Assembly: GCA_910579705.1 (NCBI GenBank)
Contig: CAJTUI010000012.1
Coordinates: 10,543-74,542 of the forward strand
DNA from: an uncultured Christensenella sp.
GTDB lineage: Bacteria > Bacillota > Clostridia > Christensenellales > Borkfalkiaceae
Reading direction: 5' to 3'
Length of the DNA stretch: 64,000 nt
The notes beneath the pieces are model-generated. The model made no database searches and was not told the origin of the DNA. It was given only the letters and a program-made list of their open reading frames with translations. Every line of letters begins with the position of its first letter. The first letter of the stretch is position 1. The translations under genes and the position numbers were made by a program. Positions 8,033 through 14,926 of this stretch are shown here, piece after piece.

Positions 8033-8716
8033 TCAAAGCGGCTTTTTTCTTTCAAGTCCGCGGCCGCGCGGATAAGCGGGAGGGGTGCGCTTTACCTTTC
8101 TGATACAGACAAGCGTGCGCGCGCCGTAGTTTTCGGGCAGGTCGTAGCGTATAACCTTTTCTATCTCGCCGCCGAGCACGCAAACGGCAGTTTGCGCCTC
8201 TTTAATCTCTTCGGCCGCGTCGCCCTTATACGCCACAAACAAGCCACCGACCTCAACGAACGGGAGGCAGTATTCAACCAAAGTATTAAGTCTTGCAACC
8301 GCTCTGGCGCACGCAAAGGGGTATTTTTCCCTGTAAATTTCGCTATGCGCCCCCTCTTCGGCGCGCATATTTACCACTTTTACACCGTCCAGCCCCATCT
8401 TGTCCACAACCGATTGTAGATAAGCGCATTTCTTGCCCGTGCTCTCGATTAAAGTAAACCTCAGATCATTGCGCAAAAGCTTTAACGGTATGGAGGGAAA
8501 GCCCCCGCCCGAGCCGATTTCCACGATTTCCGCGCCTTTATCAAACAAAAATTCTCCCGCAACGCTGTCAAGAAAATGTTTGTAAAGCACGTCCCGCTCG
8601 TCCGTTACGGAAGTAAGATTACATATTTTGTTATGCTCTGTCAAAAGCCGTTGAAACTGCCCGAACTTGTCAAAACATTTGTTTGTAATTGCATCGAGGT
8701 AAGTGTTTAAATCCAT
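8033..8716 (-). CDS. rsmG: 16S rRNA (guanine527-N7)-methyltransferase RsmG (GidB)
   Basis: An S-adenosylmethionine-dependent methyltransferase that modifies G527 of 16S rRNA. It has the SAM loop EIGSGGGFPSIPLK (about residues 66-79), the acidic motif FTLIES, AYLQSVV and the FACARAVARL segment typical of GidB. I start at the ATG at 8716, where the protein begins MDLNTYLD. The upstream in-frame extension overlaps a good promoter (TTGTTT-17-TATAAT) whose TATAAT ends 6 nt before this ATG, so transcription should begin at the start codon. rsmG is classically close to oriC, as here. Confidence 0.92.
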   Translation of the reverse strand: MDLNTYLDAITNKCFDKFGQFQRLLTEHNKICNLTSVTDERDVLYKHFLDSVAGEFLFDKGAEIVEIGSGGGFPSIPLKLLRNDLRFTLIESTGKKCAYLQSVVDKMGLDGVKVVNMRAEEGAHSEIYREKYPFACARAVARLNTLVEYCLPFVEVGGLFVAYKGDAAEEIKEAQTAVCVLGGEIEKVIRYDLPENYGARTLVCIRKVKRTPPAYPRGRGLERKKPL

Positions 8717-8751
8717 AACTCTATTATAGCACCGAATTTCCCGTAAAACAA
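8717..8751 (-). promoter_or_regulatory. rsmG promoter implying a leaderless transcript
   Basis: On the minus strand TTGTTT and TATAAT are separated by 17 bp, and AGAGTT (6 nt) separates TATAAT (8723-8728) from the ATG. The expected transcription start coincides with the start codon, leaving no room for a ribosome binding site. Confidence 0.75.
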
Positions 8752-9038
8752 GCCAATCTTTATCCACGGCGGAAATTTTCCACAATTCACAAAAACAGGT
8801 TGATAACTTTATAAATTAAACTTTCTCCCCGCCGTCGGATTTAATTCGGGCGCGACCGCGACGGAAACTCAAATAAACCAATCCACCAATCCCCAAATCA
8901 TAAACAGATATATTAACACAAAAATTCACCTTTTTCCACACTTTATTCAATGCGTTTTTGTTGCTTTTTCCGCGGTTTTTTGTTAATATAATAATGTATT
9001 AGGGAAAGCGCGGTGAAGTTATCTACATTTCCACCGCC

Positions 9039-9044
9039 TATAAT
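9039..9044 (+). promoter_or_regulatory. Probable -10 element of dnaN
   Basis: A TATAAT lies about 50 nt before the dnaN start. Another TATAAT is at 8987-8992. Neither has a good -35, so the exact promoter is uncertain. Confidence 0.4.
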
Positions 9045-9092
9045 ACTATTTATACTATAATAAATATTAAAAAATAAAAAAGGAAGAATGTA

Positions 9093-10199
9093 ATGAAAGC
9101 TGTTTGCGAAGGTATCGATTTATCAGACGCGGTGTTAAAGGTTGTTAAGGCTTGCGCCACAAAAACGATTACTCCCGTACTCGAATGTATAAAACTTTCC
9201 GCCGTCAACGACGCGCTTATTCTCACTGCGACGGACGGGGAAATTTCTATCCGCAAGACAATCAAGGCGGACGTGTACGAGGAAGGCGACGTTTGCGTTC
9301 CCGGCAGATATTTTTCCGATTTTATTAAAAAGCTGGAAGGCGTTCAGATTACCCTTTCGGCGGAAGATAAGAGAATGAGCATTATCTACGCCGACAGCCA
9401 GACCGAAATGCAGGTTCTGTCCGCGGAAGATTTCCCGAAAATGGATCTCGATATAAACGAGAGCAGTTTCACGCTCAAAACGTCGGATCTGAAAAAGTTT
9501 ATTTCCGCCACTTCATTTTGCTGCGCGTCTGACGATTCGCGGCCCATTTTAAAGGGCTGTCAGTTCGTTATTAAGGGCGAAGACGTGTGCGTGACCTCGC
9601 TTGACGGGTTCAGGCTTGCGACCGTAAAGGGAAAGGTGGTTTCCGCTACGGGCGATATGGAAATAGTCTGTCCCGCGCGCACTTTGAACGAGATAGAAAA
9701 AATGATACCCGACGGCGACGGCGACACTGAGATTTTCGTCCAGCGCGGAATGATACTCGTATCCGCGGAAAACACCGTTCTTACGTCCAGACTTTATAAC
9801 GGCGATTTCATAAGAAAGGAAAACATTATCCCCAAGGACTTTACAACCATTGTGAAGGTGGACAAGTCCAGCCTTAAAGCGAGCATAGAGAGGGCGGCGA
9901 TTCTCGTAAGAAACGATAAAAACAGCCTTATCATATTCGACGTGAGCGGCGACAGGATAGAAATTTCGTCCAATTCGGAAATAGGCAACGTTCAGGAACC
10001 GGTTAAAGCCGAAGTCGAGGGCAAGGACGTGAGGATTGCTATGAACTCGAAGTTCATAATCGACGCGGTGAACGCGCTTTCCGAGGATAAAATAGAGATA
10101 GCGTTCAACTCCCAGATACAGCCGTTTGTTTGCGAAAACGAAACGGATAAGGACAGGCTGTATTTAATTTTACCCGTACGCACGGCGAATAACGCTTGA
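9093..10199 (+). CDS. dnaN: DNA polymerase III beta subunit (sliding clamp)
   Basis: A ring-shaped dimeric processivity clamp. The 368 residues span three clamp domains. Recognisable stretches are KACATKTITPVLECIKLSA in domain 1, FCCASDDSRPILKGCQF in domain 2 and AMNSKFIIDAVNAL in domain 3, with a C-terminal LILPVRT that lines the partner-binding groove. AAGGAAG precedes the ATG. The gene sits beside the proposed oriC without dnaA upstream, unlike the usual dnaA-dnaN pair. Confidence 0.96.
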   Translation: MKAVCEGIDLSDAVLKVVKACATKTITPVLECIKLSAVNDALILTATDGEISIRKTIKADVYEEGDVCVPGRYFSDFIKKLEGVQITLSAEDKRMSIIYADSQTEMQVLSAEDFPKMDLDINESSFTLKTSDLKKFISATSFCCASDDSRPILKGCQFVIKGEDVCVTSLDGFRLATVKGKVVSATGDMEIVCPARTLNEIEKMIPDGDGDTEIFVQRGMILVSAENTVLTSRLYNGDFIRKENIIPKDFTTIVKVDKSSLKASIERAAILVRNDKNSLIIFDVSGDRIEISSNSEIGNVQEPVKAEVEGKDVRIAMNSKFIIDAVNALSEDKIEIAFNSQIQPFVCENETDKDRLYLILPVRTANNA

Positions 10200-10224
10200 C
10201 AAATACCGCCGCGTAATGTTATCT
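10196..10224 (+). promoter_or_regulatory. rpmH promoter overlapping the dnaN stop
   Basis: TTGACA (10196-10201) and TTATCT (10219-10224) are separated by 17 bp. The -35 overlaps the dnaN TGA, so the rpmH-khpB operon can be transcribed independently of dnaN. Confidence 0.65.
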
Positions 10225-10304
10225 TAATTTTTGCAGACGCCGCCCGTATCGGGAAAAAGGGCGTAAATAAACTAAAAGACAATAAAAAATAAGGAAAAAT
10301 AGTT

Positions 10305-10439
10305 ATGAAAAGAACTTACCAACCCAAAAAGAGACAGAGAAGCAAGGTTCACGGTTTCAGAAAGAGAATGGCGTCCAAAGCAGGAAGAAACGTTCTTAAA
10401 AGAAGAAGAAACAAGGGCAGAAAAAAGCTTTCCGCTTAA
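10305..10439 (+). CDS. rpmH: Large ribosomal subunit protein bL34
   Basis: 44 residues, MKRTYQPKKRQRSKVHGF onward, with the invariant FRKRM and RNVLKRRRNKGRKKLSA tail. AAGGAAA precedes the ATG. It heads the conserved rpmH-rnpA-yidD-yidC-jag order near the origin. rnpA begins 5 bp after its stop. Confidence 0.97.
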   Translation: MKRTYQPKKRQRSKVHGFRKRMASKAGRNVLKRRRNKGRKKLSA

Positions 10440-10444
10440 AGTGA

Positions 10445-10795
10445 GTGAACTATTTAAGAATAAAAAAGAATACCGACTTTCAAAAGCTTTTTAACAGGGG
10501 AAAAAGAGTCTTTTCCCCCTCTCTTACGTTATTGTATTTTCCTTCGGACAAGCTGAGAATGGGCGTGGCCGTATCCAAAAAGCACGGCAAGGCGCACACG
10601 CGAAACAGGATTAAAAGACTGGTTCGCGCCGCGTTTTCGTCTTCCTGCGGCGTTTTGGAAAACAGTTACAGCGTAATCGTTATACCGAAGGTTGCGGAGC
10701 AGTATTCTTTTAAAGTGTTCGAGCAGAGTTTTCTGTCTTGCTTTAAAAAGGTTAACCTATGCGCGAAAAAACCCGAAAGTTTTTCAAAAAACTGA
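10445..10795 (+). CDS. rnpA: Ribonuclease P protein component
   Basis: The protein cofactor of RNase P, aiding 5' maturation of tRNAs. The 116 residues carry the RnpA signature VAVSKKHGKAHTRNRIKRLVRAAF (the RNR box, about residues 43-66) and the N-terminal FQKLFNRGKR. It starts with GTG at 10445, the first possible start after an in-frame stop, with no clear Shine-Dalgarno; coupling to rpmH translation is likely. Its 3' end overlaps yidD by 37 bp. Confidence 0.93.
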   Translation: MNYLRIKKNTDFQKLFNRGKRVFSPSLTLLYFPSDKLRMGVAVSKKHGKAHTRNRIKRLVRAAFSSSCGVLENSYSVIVIPKVAEQYSFKVFEQSFLSCFKKVNLCAKKPESFSKN

Positions 10796-11049
10796 GGCGC
10801 ACGGTTTTCAGACCGTTCATAAAGATGTTTTTAATGCATCTTATTATTTTTTATCAGAAACATTTTTCAAGGCACACCTGTCTGTACAGCCCCACCTGCT
10901 CGGAGTATATGCTCCGCGCGATAAACAACCACGGCGTGATCGTCGGGATATTGATGGGGAGCTGGCGGCTGCTCAGGTGCAACCCCCTGTCCAAGGGCGG
11001 TTACGACCCCGTGCCGGAAAATTATTTTAAATTGAAATGGGTTATATAA
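10759..11049 (+). CDS. yidD: Membrane protein insertion efficiency factor YidD
   Basis: 96 residues. The family core FYQKHFSRH...CLYSPTCSEYMLRAI (about residues 30-56) and the GSWRLLRCNPLSKGGYDPVP motif are intact. It is a membrane-associated helper of YidC-dependent insertion. It overlaps the end of rnpA and directly abuts yidC: the stop at 11047-11049 is followed at once by the yidC ATG. Confidence 0.94.
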   Translation: MREKTRKFFKKLRRTVFRPFIKMFLMHLIIFYQKHFSRHTCLYSPTCSEYMLRAINNHGVIVGILMGSWRLLRCNPLSKGGYDPVPENYFKLKWVI

Positions 11050-12294
11050 ATGTCGTTGAATTTACTTGACACTTCCACCAATTTTATCGACTTCGCGGTC
11101 GAAAAAATCGGTATAATAGACCTCAACTGGATAGGAAAAATCATTCAGTTTCTCATAGAGGGCGTGGGGATTATAGGTCTGGGCGTAATACTCTTTACGC
11201 TTATACTTAAAACCGTTATGCTCCCTTTGGACGTGTATTCCAGAGTCAAAATGAAAAAACAGTCGCTGGTAATGAAAAAGATGCGTCCGCAGATGGAAAA
11301 ACTGCAAAAACAGTACGCCAACGACAAGAATATGTACAGCCAGAAAGTTATGGAATTGCAGAAAGCAAACGGCATTTCTATGTTTGGCGCGTGCCTTCCT
11401 ATGATTGTTACGCTGGTCGTGTTTATGGTAGTGTTCGGCGCGTTTTCGACCTACTCCCAGTACGCAAGCCTATCTACCTACAACGATATGGTCGACAGCT
11501 ATAACGCAAGCGTTCAGGCCTACGTTATAGAGGACGGCAAGGACGGATTTTTACAGAAAAAGGAAGACGGTGCACTCAAAGAAGAGGCATACCTCGTTAA
11601 ATTTGACGATTTCATAAGAATTTCAGGCACGGACGAGGCTAAGTTCAACGCCCTTCGCGAGGCGGACAAAATGGTAATCGTCAGGGACTACGTAAGGGAG
11701 AACGCGAGAAAGGCGGCCGCGGACTATTACAGAGGCCACAGAAACAACTTCCTCTGGGTAGGTAACGTCTGGTATCCCGACTCGCTGCTCAACAAAGAAG
11801 TTCCCGATTTCAATAAATTCAGCTCCTCCATATCCAGAGCTATGGGCTCGGGCGTGGATTTGACTTACGAGGCGTCTTACGACGAGATTACGCATTATCT
11901 CCGCAACTCTGGCTACGAGAACGAGAGCGGTAAAACCGAGGGCGGAATTTTCAACGGCTATTTCGTACTTATCGTACTTGCGATAGGTCTGATGTTTTTA
12001 CAGCAGTTCATATCTATGCGCGCGCAGAAGGACGCGAACGAGCTCGGCTCGGTCGACGGTTCGGCGGCGCGTACGAATAAGTGGATGCTGATAATGATGC
12101 CTATAATTTACGGTATCTTTTCCTTCTTTTACAGCGCGGCGTTCTCGCTTTATATGATAACCAACACGTTGTACGGACTCATTATGACGGTTATAGTAAA
12201 CAAAATAATGGAAGTCAGCTTTGAAAAGCAGGAAGCAAACGGCGGTTACAACGCAAAGCGCAAGCAGAAGAATAACAGAAAGAGGTTAAAGTAA
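11050..12294 (+). CDS. yidC: Membrane protein insertase YidC/Oxa1 family
   Basis: 414 residues, longer than Bacillus SpoIIIJ (about 260). TM segments lie near 31-57, 116-140, 299-322 and 345-388. The extra length is a hydrophilic insertion of about 150 residues between the second and third of these, probably extracytoplasmic. The groove residue that is Arg in Bacillus YidC appears as Lys (K54 in TLILKTVMLPL). The basic cytoplasmic hairpin KMKKQSLVMKKMRPQMEKLQ follows. No lipobox is seen at the N-terminus. The C-terminus is Lys/Asn/Arg-rich. It overlaps khpB by one base (TAATG). Confidence 0.93.
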   Translation: MSLNLLDTSTNFIDFAVEKIGIIDLNWIGKIIQFLIEGVGIIGLGVILFTLILKTVMLPLDVYSRVKMKKQSLVMKKMRPQMEKLQKQYANDKNMYSQKVMELQKANGISMFGACLPMIVTLVVFMVVFGAFSTYSQYASLSTYNDMVDSYNASVQAYVIEDGKDGFLQKKEDGALKEEAYLVKFDDFIRISGTDEAKFNALREADKMVIVRDYVRENARKAAADYYRGHRNNFLWVGNVWYPDSLLNKEVPDFNKFSSSISRAMGSGVDLTYEASYDEITHYLRNSGYENESGKTEGGIFNGYFVLIVLAIGLMFLQQFISMRAQKDANELGSVDGSAARTNKWMLIMMPIIYGIFSFFYSAAFSLYMITNTLYGLIMTVIVNKIMEVSFEKQEANGGYNAKRKQKNNRKRLK

Positions 12295-13133
12295 TGCAGG
12301 AAGAAAACAACGTTTTCACCGCAAAGACGGTGGACGCGGCAATCGAAGAGGGGTTGCAGACGCTGGGTATCACGCTTGACGAGGCGGAAATAACCGTGCT
12401 CGAAGAAGGTAAAAAGAAACTCTTCGGCGCGGCAAAGGCAAGGGTGCAAGTCACGAAAAAACAGTCGGACGCAAAGCGCGCGGCAGATTTTATCGACGGG
12501 CTTATGGAGATACTCAAAATTTCCGCCGTCAGCGAAATAGCCGAGGACGACGAGAATATTAAAATCGATATCAAAACGACCAATTCGGCAATGGTTATCG
12601 GCAAGCGCGGCGACGTGCTCGACGCGGTGCAGTGCATAGCCGGCGCCGTTGCGAATATCGGCAGGGACGATTATAAAAAGGTGGTTGTAGACTGCGAAAA
12701 CTACCGCGAGCAGCGCGAGCAGACTTTAAAGTCGCTTGCCGAAAAGCTTGCGAAAAAAGCGGTTGAAAAGGGCAGAAAAATGACCTTGGAGCCTATGAAC
12801 CCTTACGAAAGGCGCATTATCCACTCCGCGCTTTCGGACAATCCCGACGTTAAGACGGTGTCCGAGGGTAAGGAGCCTATGAGATATATCGCCGTTATCC
12901 CCAACAATGCAAAGCCCTACGACAAGGGCCTCAGATACGGCGAGAGAAGGCCTGCGGGCAAAGGCGCAAGACAGGGCGGGAAACCGTTCGGCGACAGTCC
13001 CCGCGGCGGAAAGAACTTTTCAAGGGATAACCGCGGCCCGCGCCCTGCGGGCAACGGCGGCGCGAAGAGGGGCAAGAAAGAAATTCATTTCGGAACTTTC
13101 CTCGGCAACAGCGGCGCGAAAGAAGAGGAATAA
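12294..13133 (+). CDS. khpB: RNA-binding protein KhpB/EloR (Jag)
   Basis: 279 residues in the Jag order. The N-terminal Jag domain contains KTVDAAIEEGLQTLG and EEGKKKLFG. A KH domain (about residues 85-150) has the variant GxxG loop GKRG in MVIGKRGDVLDAVQ. An R3H domain has RRIIH (R...H, residues 169-173). A Gly/Arg/Lys-rich disordered tail (about 215-279) is longer than usual. KhpB binds RNA with KhpA and affects cell elongation in streptococci and lactobacilli. It is translationally coupled to yidC. Confidence 0.93.
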   Translation: MQEENNVFTAKTVDAAIEEGLQTLGITLDEAEITVLEEGKKKLFGAAKARVQVTKKQSDAKRAADFIDGLMEILKISAVSEIAEDDENIKIDIKTTNSAMVIGKRGDVLDAVQCIAGAVANIGRDDYKKVVVDCENYREQREQTLKSLAEKLAKKAVEKGRKMTLEPMNPYERRIIHSALSDNPDVKTVSEGKEPMRYIAVIPNNAKPYDKGLRYGERRPAGKGARQGGKPFGDSPRGGKNFSRDNRGPRPAGNGGAKRGKKEIHFGTFLGNSGAKEEE

Positions 13134-13185
13134 TTTAAGTTTAATCCGCTTTCGGGCGGCTTGAATAGCGGGCGCAAGTCCGCGG

Positions 13186-13225
13186 AGATGGTTTTCGGCT
13201 AAACACATCTTATTAAAAAAACCGA
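13186..13225 (+). promoter_or_regulatory. PreQ1-I riboswitch aptamer upstream of queT
   Basis: P1 is AGATG (13186-13190) with CATCT (13206-13210). The 15-nt loop contains CGG followed by the conserved CUA. An A-rich linker (13211-13221) follows. The tail CCG (13222-13224) pairs with loop CGG (13196-13198), extended by U13195-A13225, to form the pseudoknot P2. The layout matches the known preQ1-I element of the Bacillus queCDEF leader, with a compensatory change in P2 (UAG/CUA there, CGG/CCG here). Its location before queT agrees. Confidence 0.78.
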
Positions 13226-13244
13226 GGAGATACGGAACGTATTG

Positions 13245-13270
13245 ACGGCGGTTATATACCGCCGTTTTTT
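13245..13270 (+). terminator. Riboswitch-controlled terminator in the queT leader
   Basis: A 7-bp stem ACGGCGG/CCGCCGT (13245-13251, 13259-13265) with loop TTATATA and a T-run to 13270. An outer inverted repeat CGGAACG (13233-13239) / CGTTCCG (13280-13286) encloses it. The hairpin lies 20 nt after the aptamer and 28 nt before the queT ATG, so it is probably the expression platform. Confidence 0.8.
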
Positions 13271-13297
13271 ATTAGTCGGCGTTCCGCAAAACACCGG

Positions 13298-13864
13298 ATG
13301 AAGAACTTTTTCACAACCAAAAGACTGTGCCGCGCGGGCATAATCGCCGCGCTGTACGTAGCGCTGACCTACGCGTTCGGCCCCCTGCCCTATATCGGCA
13401 TATTGCAGATACGGCCCGCCGAGGCACTGACAATTCTGCCGCTGTTTTTCCCCGAGGCCGTTCCCGCGCTCTGGGTCGGCTGTATGCTTGCAAACCTCGG
13501 CTCGCCGTTTATAATGTACGACGTGCCGCTCGGCGGCCTCGCAACGCTTGTCGCCGCGCTCTGCACTTACGGGGCTGGCAGATTAATTAAAAATCACGTT
13601 TTAAAGGTCGCCGTCGGCGGGCTTTTCCCCGTGCTCGTAAACGCGTTTTGCATACCGTTCGTAATACTGCTGTGCGGCGGGGCGGAGGGTTACGAAACGG
13701 CCGTAATCGCGTACTGGTCGTACTTCGTTTCTCTGCTCGCAACTCAGGCTCTGTGGGTGTACGGTCTGGGCATACCGCTGTATATCGCGGTTCACCGTTT
13801 AAGACAAAAGGGCGTATCAGTGTTTCTGGACGGAAAAAAGCCTACGGCGGACAACGCGGAATAA
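13298..13864 (+). CDS. queT: QueT family queuosine-precursor transporter (ECF substrate-binding component)
   Basis: 188 residues with about five or six TM spans. The N-terminal pattern AALYVALTYAFGPLPYIGILQIRPAEALTILPLFFPEA is characteristic of QueT, the substrate-capture subunit for preQ0/preQ1 that uses shared ECF energy-coupling proteins. No ECF ATPases are nearby, so these would be supplied from elsewhere. The ATG at 13298 has only a weak purine stretch before it. Regulation by a preQ1-I riboswitch and terminator is visible upstream. A terminator follows. Confidence 0.87.
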   Translation: MKNFFTTKRLCRAGIIAALYVALTYAFGPLPYIGILQIRPAEALTILPLFFPEAVPALWVGCMLANLGSPFIMYDVPLGGLATLVAALCTYGAGRLIKNHVLKVAVGGLFPVLVNAFCIPFVILLCGGAEGYETAVIAYWSYFVSLLATQALWVYGLGIPLYIAVHRLRQKGVSVFLDGKKPTADNAE

Positions 13865-13867
13865 AAT

Positions 13868-13901
13868 AAATAAAGCTCCGCTTTAAAGCGGGGCTTTATT
13901 T
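13868..13901. terminator. Bidirectional terminator between queT and the XRE gene
   Basis: A 14-bp stem (13868-13881 with 13888-13901) contains one G-U pair. The A-rich left arm and T-rich right arm make it work in both directions. Confidence 0.9.
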
Positions 13902-14111
13902 GTACTCGTCTGTCAGACCCAGCAGGTAGTCGGCAGAAACTTCCAGAACTTTACAGATTAAAAACAGCGTTTGGATACTGGGAAAGGACTTGCCCGATTT
14001 GTAGTCGCTTATACATTGTTTTGAAACGTTAACTCTTGCCGCCAACTCTGTCTGGCTGATTTTCGAATATGATAATACTTCGTTAAATCTTTTTGTAAAT
14101 AAGATATTCAT
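13896..14111 (-). CDS. XRE family repressor (first of a tandem pair)
   Basis: 71 residues, a single Cro/C1-type HTH: LSYSKISQTELAARVNVSKQ and the recognition helix CISDYKSGKSFPSIQTL, ending LEVSADYLLGLTDEYK. It is 43/70 identical by hand alignment to the gene at 14212-14424, so the pair arose by duplication. Promoter TTGTCA-16-TATAAT (minus strand; -10 at 14124-14129) ends 12 nt before the ATG, so the leader would be only a few nucleotides with no Shine-Dalgarno. An inverted repeat GTAAGTT/AACTTAC (14133-14139, 14161-14167) flanks the -35 and is a candidate operator. Confidence 0.87.
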   Translation of the reverse strand: MNILFTKRFNEVLSYSKISQTELAARVNVSKQCISDYKSGKSFPSIQTLFLICKVLEVSADYLLGLTDEYK

Positions 14112-14123
14112 AGCTAAATTTTA

Positions 14124-14167
14124 ATTATACAGGTAAGTTAATAATTGACAATACGCCACCAACTTAC
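14124..14167 (-). promoter_or_regulatory. Promoter and candidate operator of the first tandem XRE gene
   Basis: -35 TTGTCA is at 14151-14146 and -10 TATAAT at 14129-14124 with a 16-bp spacer. The 7-bp inverted repeat GTAAGTT...AACTTAC brackets the -35. The upstream XRE terminator (14180-14213) precedes it. Confidence 0.65.
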
Positions 14168-14178
14168 ACAAATATAAT

Positions 14179-14213
14179 TAAAAACGCCGAACCGTAAAAG
14201 GTTGCGGCGTTTT
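14179..14213 (-). terminator. Terminator of the second tandem XRE gene
   Basis: AAAACGCCG...CGGCGTTTT forms a 9-bp stem extended by AACC/GGTT with one unpaired G. Read leftwards it is followed by a T-rich tract. It overlaps the stop codon of the 14212-14424 gene. Confidence 0.8.
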
Positions 14214-14424
14214 AGTATGTATCTGAAAGACCAAGTAAATAGTCTGACGGAACATTTAATTCTTTGCAAAGTAATTGTAAAGTTTTAATACTCGGATAAG
14301 AAAGCCCTTTCTTATAATCGGTGATACATTGCTTTGAAACGTTAATTGCTTTTGCGAGCAATGTCTGATTAACATTATATTCTTTTAAAACTTCGTTAAA
14401 CCTCGCAGTAAAAAAATCGTCCAT
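14212..14424 (-). CDS. XRE family repressor (second of a tandem pair)
   Basis: 70 residues with the same domain plan as its neighbour: QTLLAKAINVSKQCITDYKKG and a terminal LNVPSDYLLGLSDTY. It is divergent from the Cys-rich gene at 14499. Both promoters lie between the arms of a 12-bp inverted repeat, so this protein most likely represses both itself and its neighbour. The start codon has no Shine-Dalgarno; TATAAT (on the minus strand) ends 9 nt before it, though a better-spaced -10 lies further back. Confidence 0.87.
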   Translation of the reverse strand: MDDFFTARFNEVLKEYNVNQTLLAKAINVSKQCITDYKKGLSYPSIKTLQLLCKELNVPSDYLLGLSDTY

Positions 14425-14447
14425 AGCAAATAAATTATAAAATAAAA

Positions 14448-14489
14448 AGTACGCTATTACTTGACAGTCAGCTAATAACGTACTATAAT
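14448..14489. promoter_or_regulatory. Back-to-back promoters within a 12-bp inverted-repeat operator
   Basis: AGTACGCTATTA (14448-14459) and TAATAACGTACT (14473-14484) are inverted repeats with one mismatch. Between and across them is a perfect plus-strand promoter: TTGACA at 14461-14466, 17 bp, TATAAT at 14484-14489. The minus-strand CTGTCA at 14467-14462 overlaps its -35. A repressor binding both arms would block both directions. Confidence 0.78.
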
Positions 14490-14498
14490 ATAGGTATT

Positions 14499-14780
14499 AT
14501 GGAAGAAGAAAAAGTTTGTACAGGGTGTAAATATTTTATGCGCCATTACGTAAAGACAGGAAACGGAACAGTAGAAACGTCTTGCGGACATTGCCTTAAA
14601 ATTCAAAATCAAAGTTTTTTTAAAATCAGGGATTTCAATAAATTCGGTTGTGAGGAATGGCAGGCGGCGGAAGATATAACCGTCGACAGAAAAATAGAAT
14701 TTGCTTATCAGATGCAATTACTGGTAAGCAAAATGGACATAATAAATTCGTTACTTGATGATTTATATTGCGAAAAATAA
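14499..14780 (+). CDS. Small Cys-rich protein, function unknown
   Basis: 93 residues. Two CxxC pairs (VCTGCKYF at 7-10; SCGHC at 29-32) and a further Cys near residue 50 (FGCEEW) suggest a structural zinc site. Similar short Cys-motif proteins occur in Clostridia but I know of no assigned role. The C-terminal half is predicted helical and charged (EFAYQMQLLVSKMDIINSLLDDLY). The TATAAT of its consensus promoter ends only 9 nt before the ATG, so the mRNA is leaderless or nearly so. The divergent XRE repressor suggests tightly controlled expression. Confidence 0.72.
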   Translation: MEEEKVCTGCKYFMRHYVKTGNGTVETSCGHCLKIQNQSFFKIRDFNKFGCEEWQAAEDITVDRKIEFAYQMQLLVSKMDIINSLLDDLYCEK

Positions 14781-14882
14781 TTTTATTTTGCTTTACGTTT
14801 GACAATGTGGTTTTAAACCGCCTTTGTGTTTGTAAGTTTTTAAGGTTTCATCATATTTAAACCATATGTCAAATTGTAAAAC

Positions 14883-14926
14883 CCGCCCCGCGCATTGTTG
14901 CGCGGGGCGGTAATTCTTTTTTTTAA
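14883..14926. terminator. Perfect 12-bp terminator hairpin downstream of pckG
   Basis: Stem 14883-14894 with 14899-14910, loop TTGT. On the plus strand an eight-T run follows after TAATTC. On the minus strand GTTTTAC follows. It separates the convergent Cys-rich gene and pckG. Confidence 0.85.

Larger units (their letters stand above)
8717..9092. other. Putative chromosomal origin of replication (oriC)
   Basis: A 376-bp intergenic region between divergent rsmG and dnaN. Four nonamers resemble the DnaA box TTATCCACA, all on the plus strand: TTATCCACG at 8760-8768, TTTTCCACA at 8776-8784, TTTTCCACA at 8932-8940 and TTATCTACA at 9019-9027. The right part (8980-9090) is extremely AT-rich and could unwind. 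Most genes lie minus to the left and plus to the right in the adjacent 4-13 kb, parS sites lie 2-5 kb away, and dnaN follows at once. dnaA, usually present here, is absent. Confidence 0.72.
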
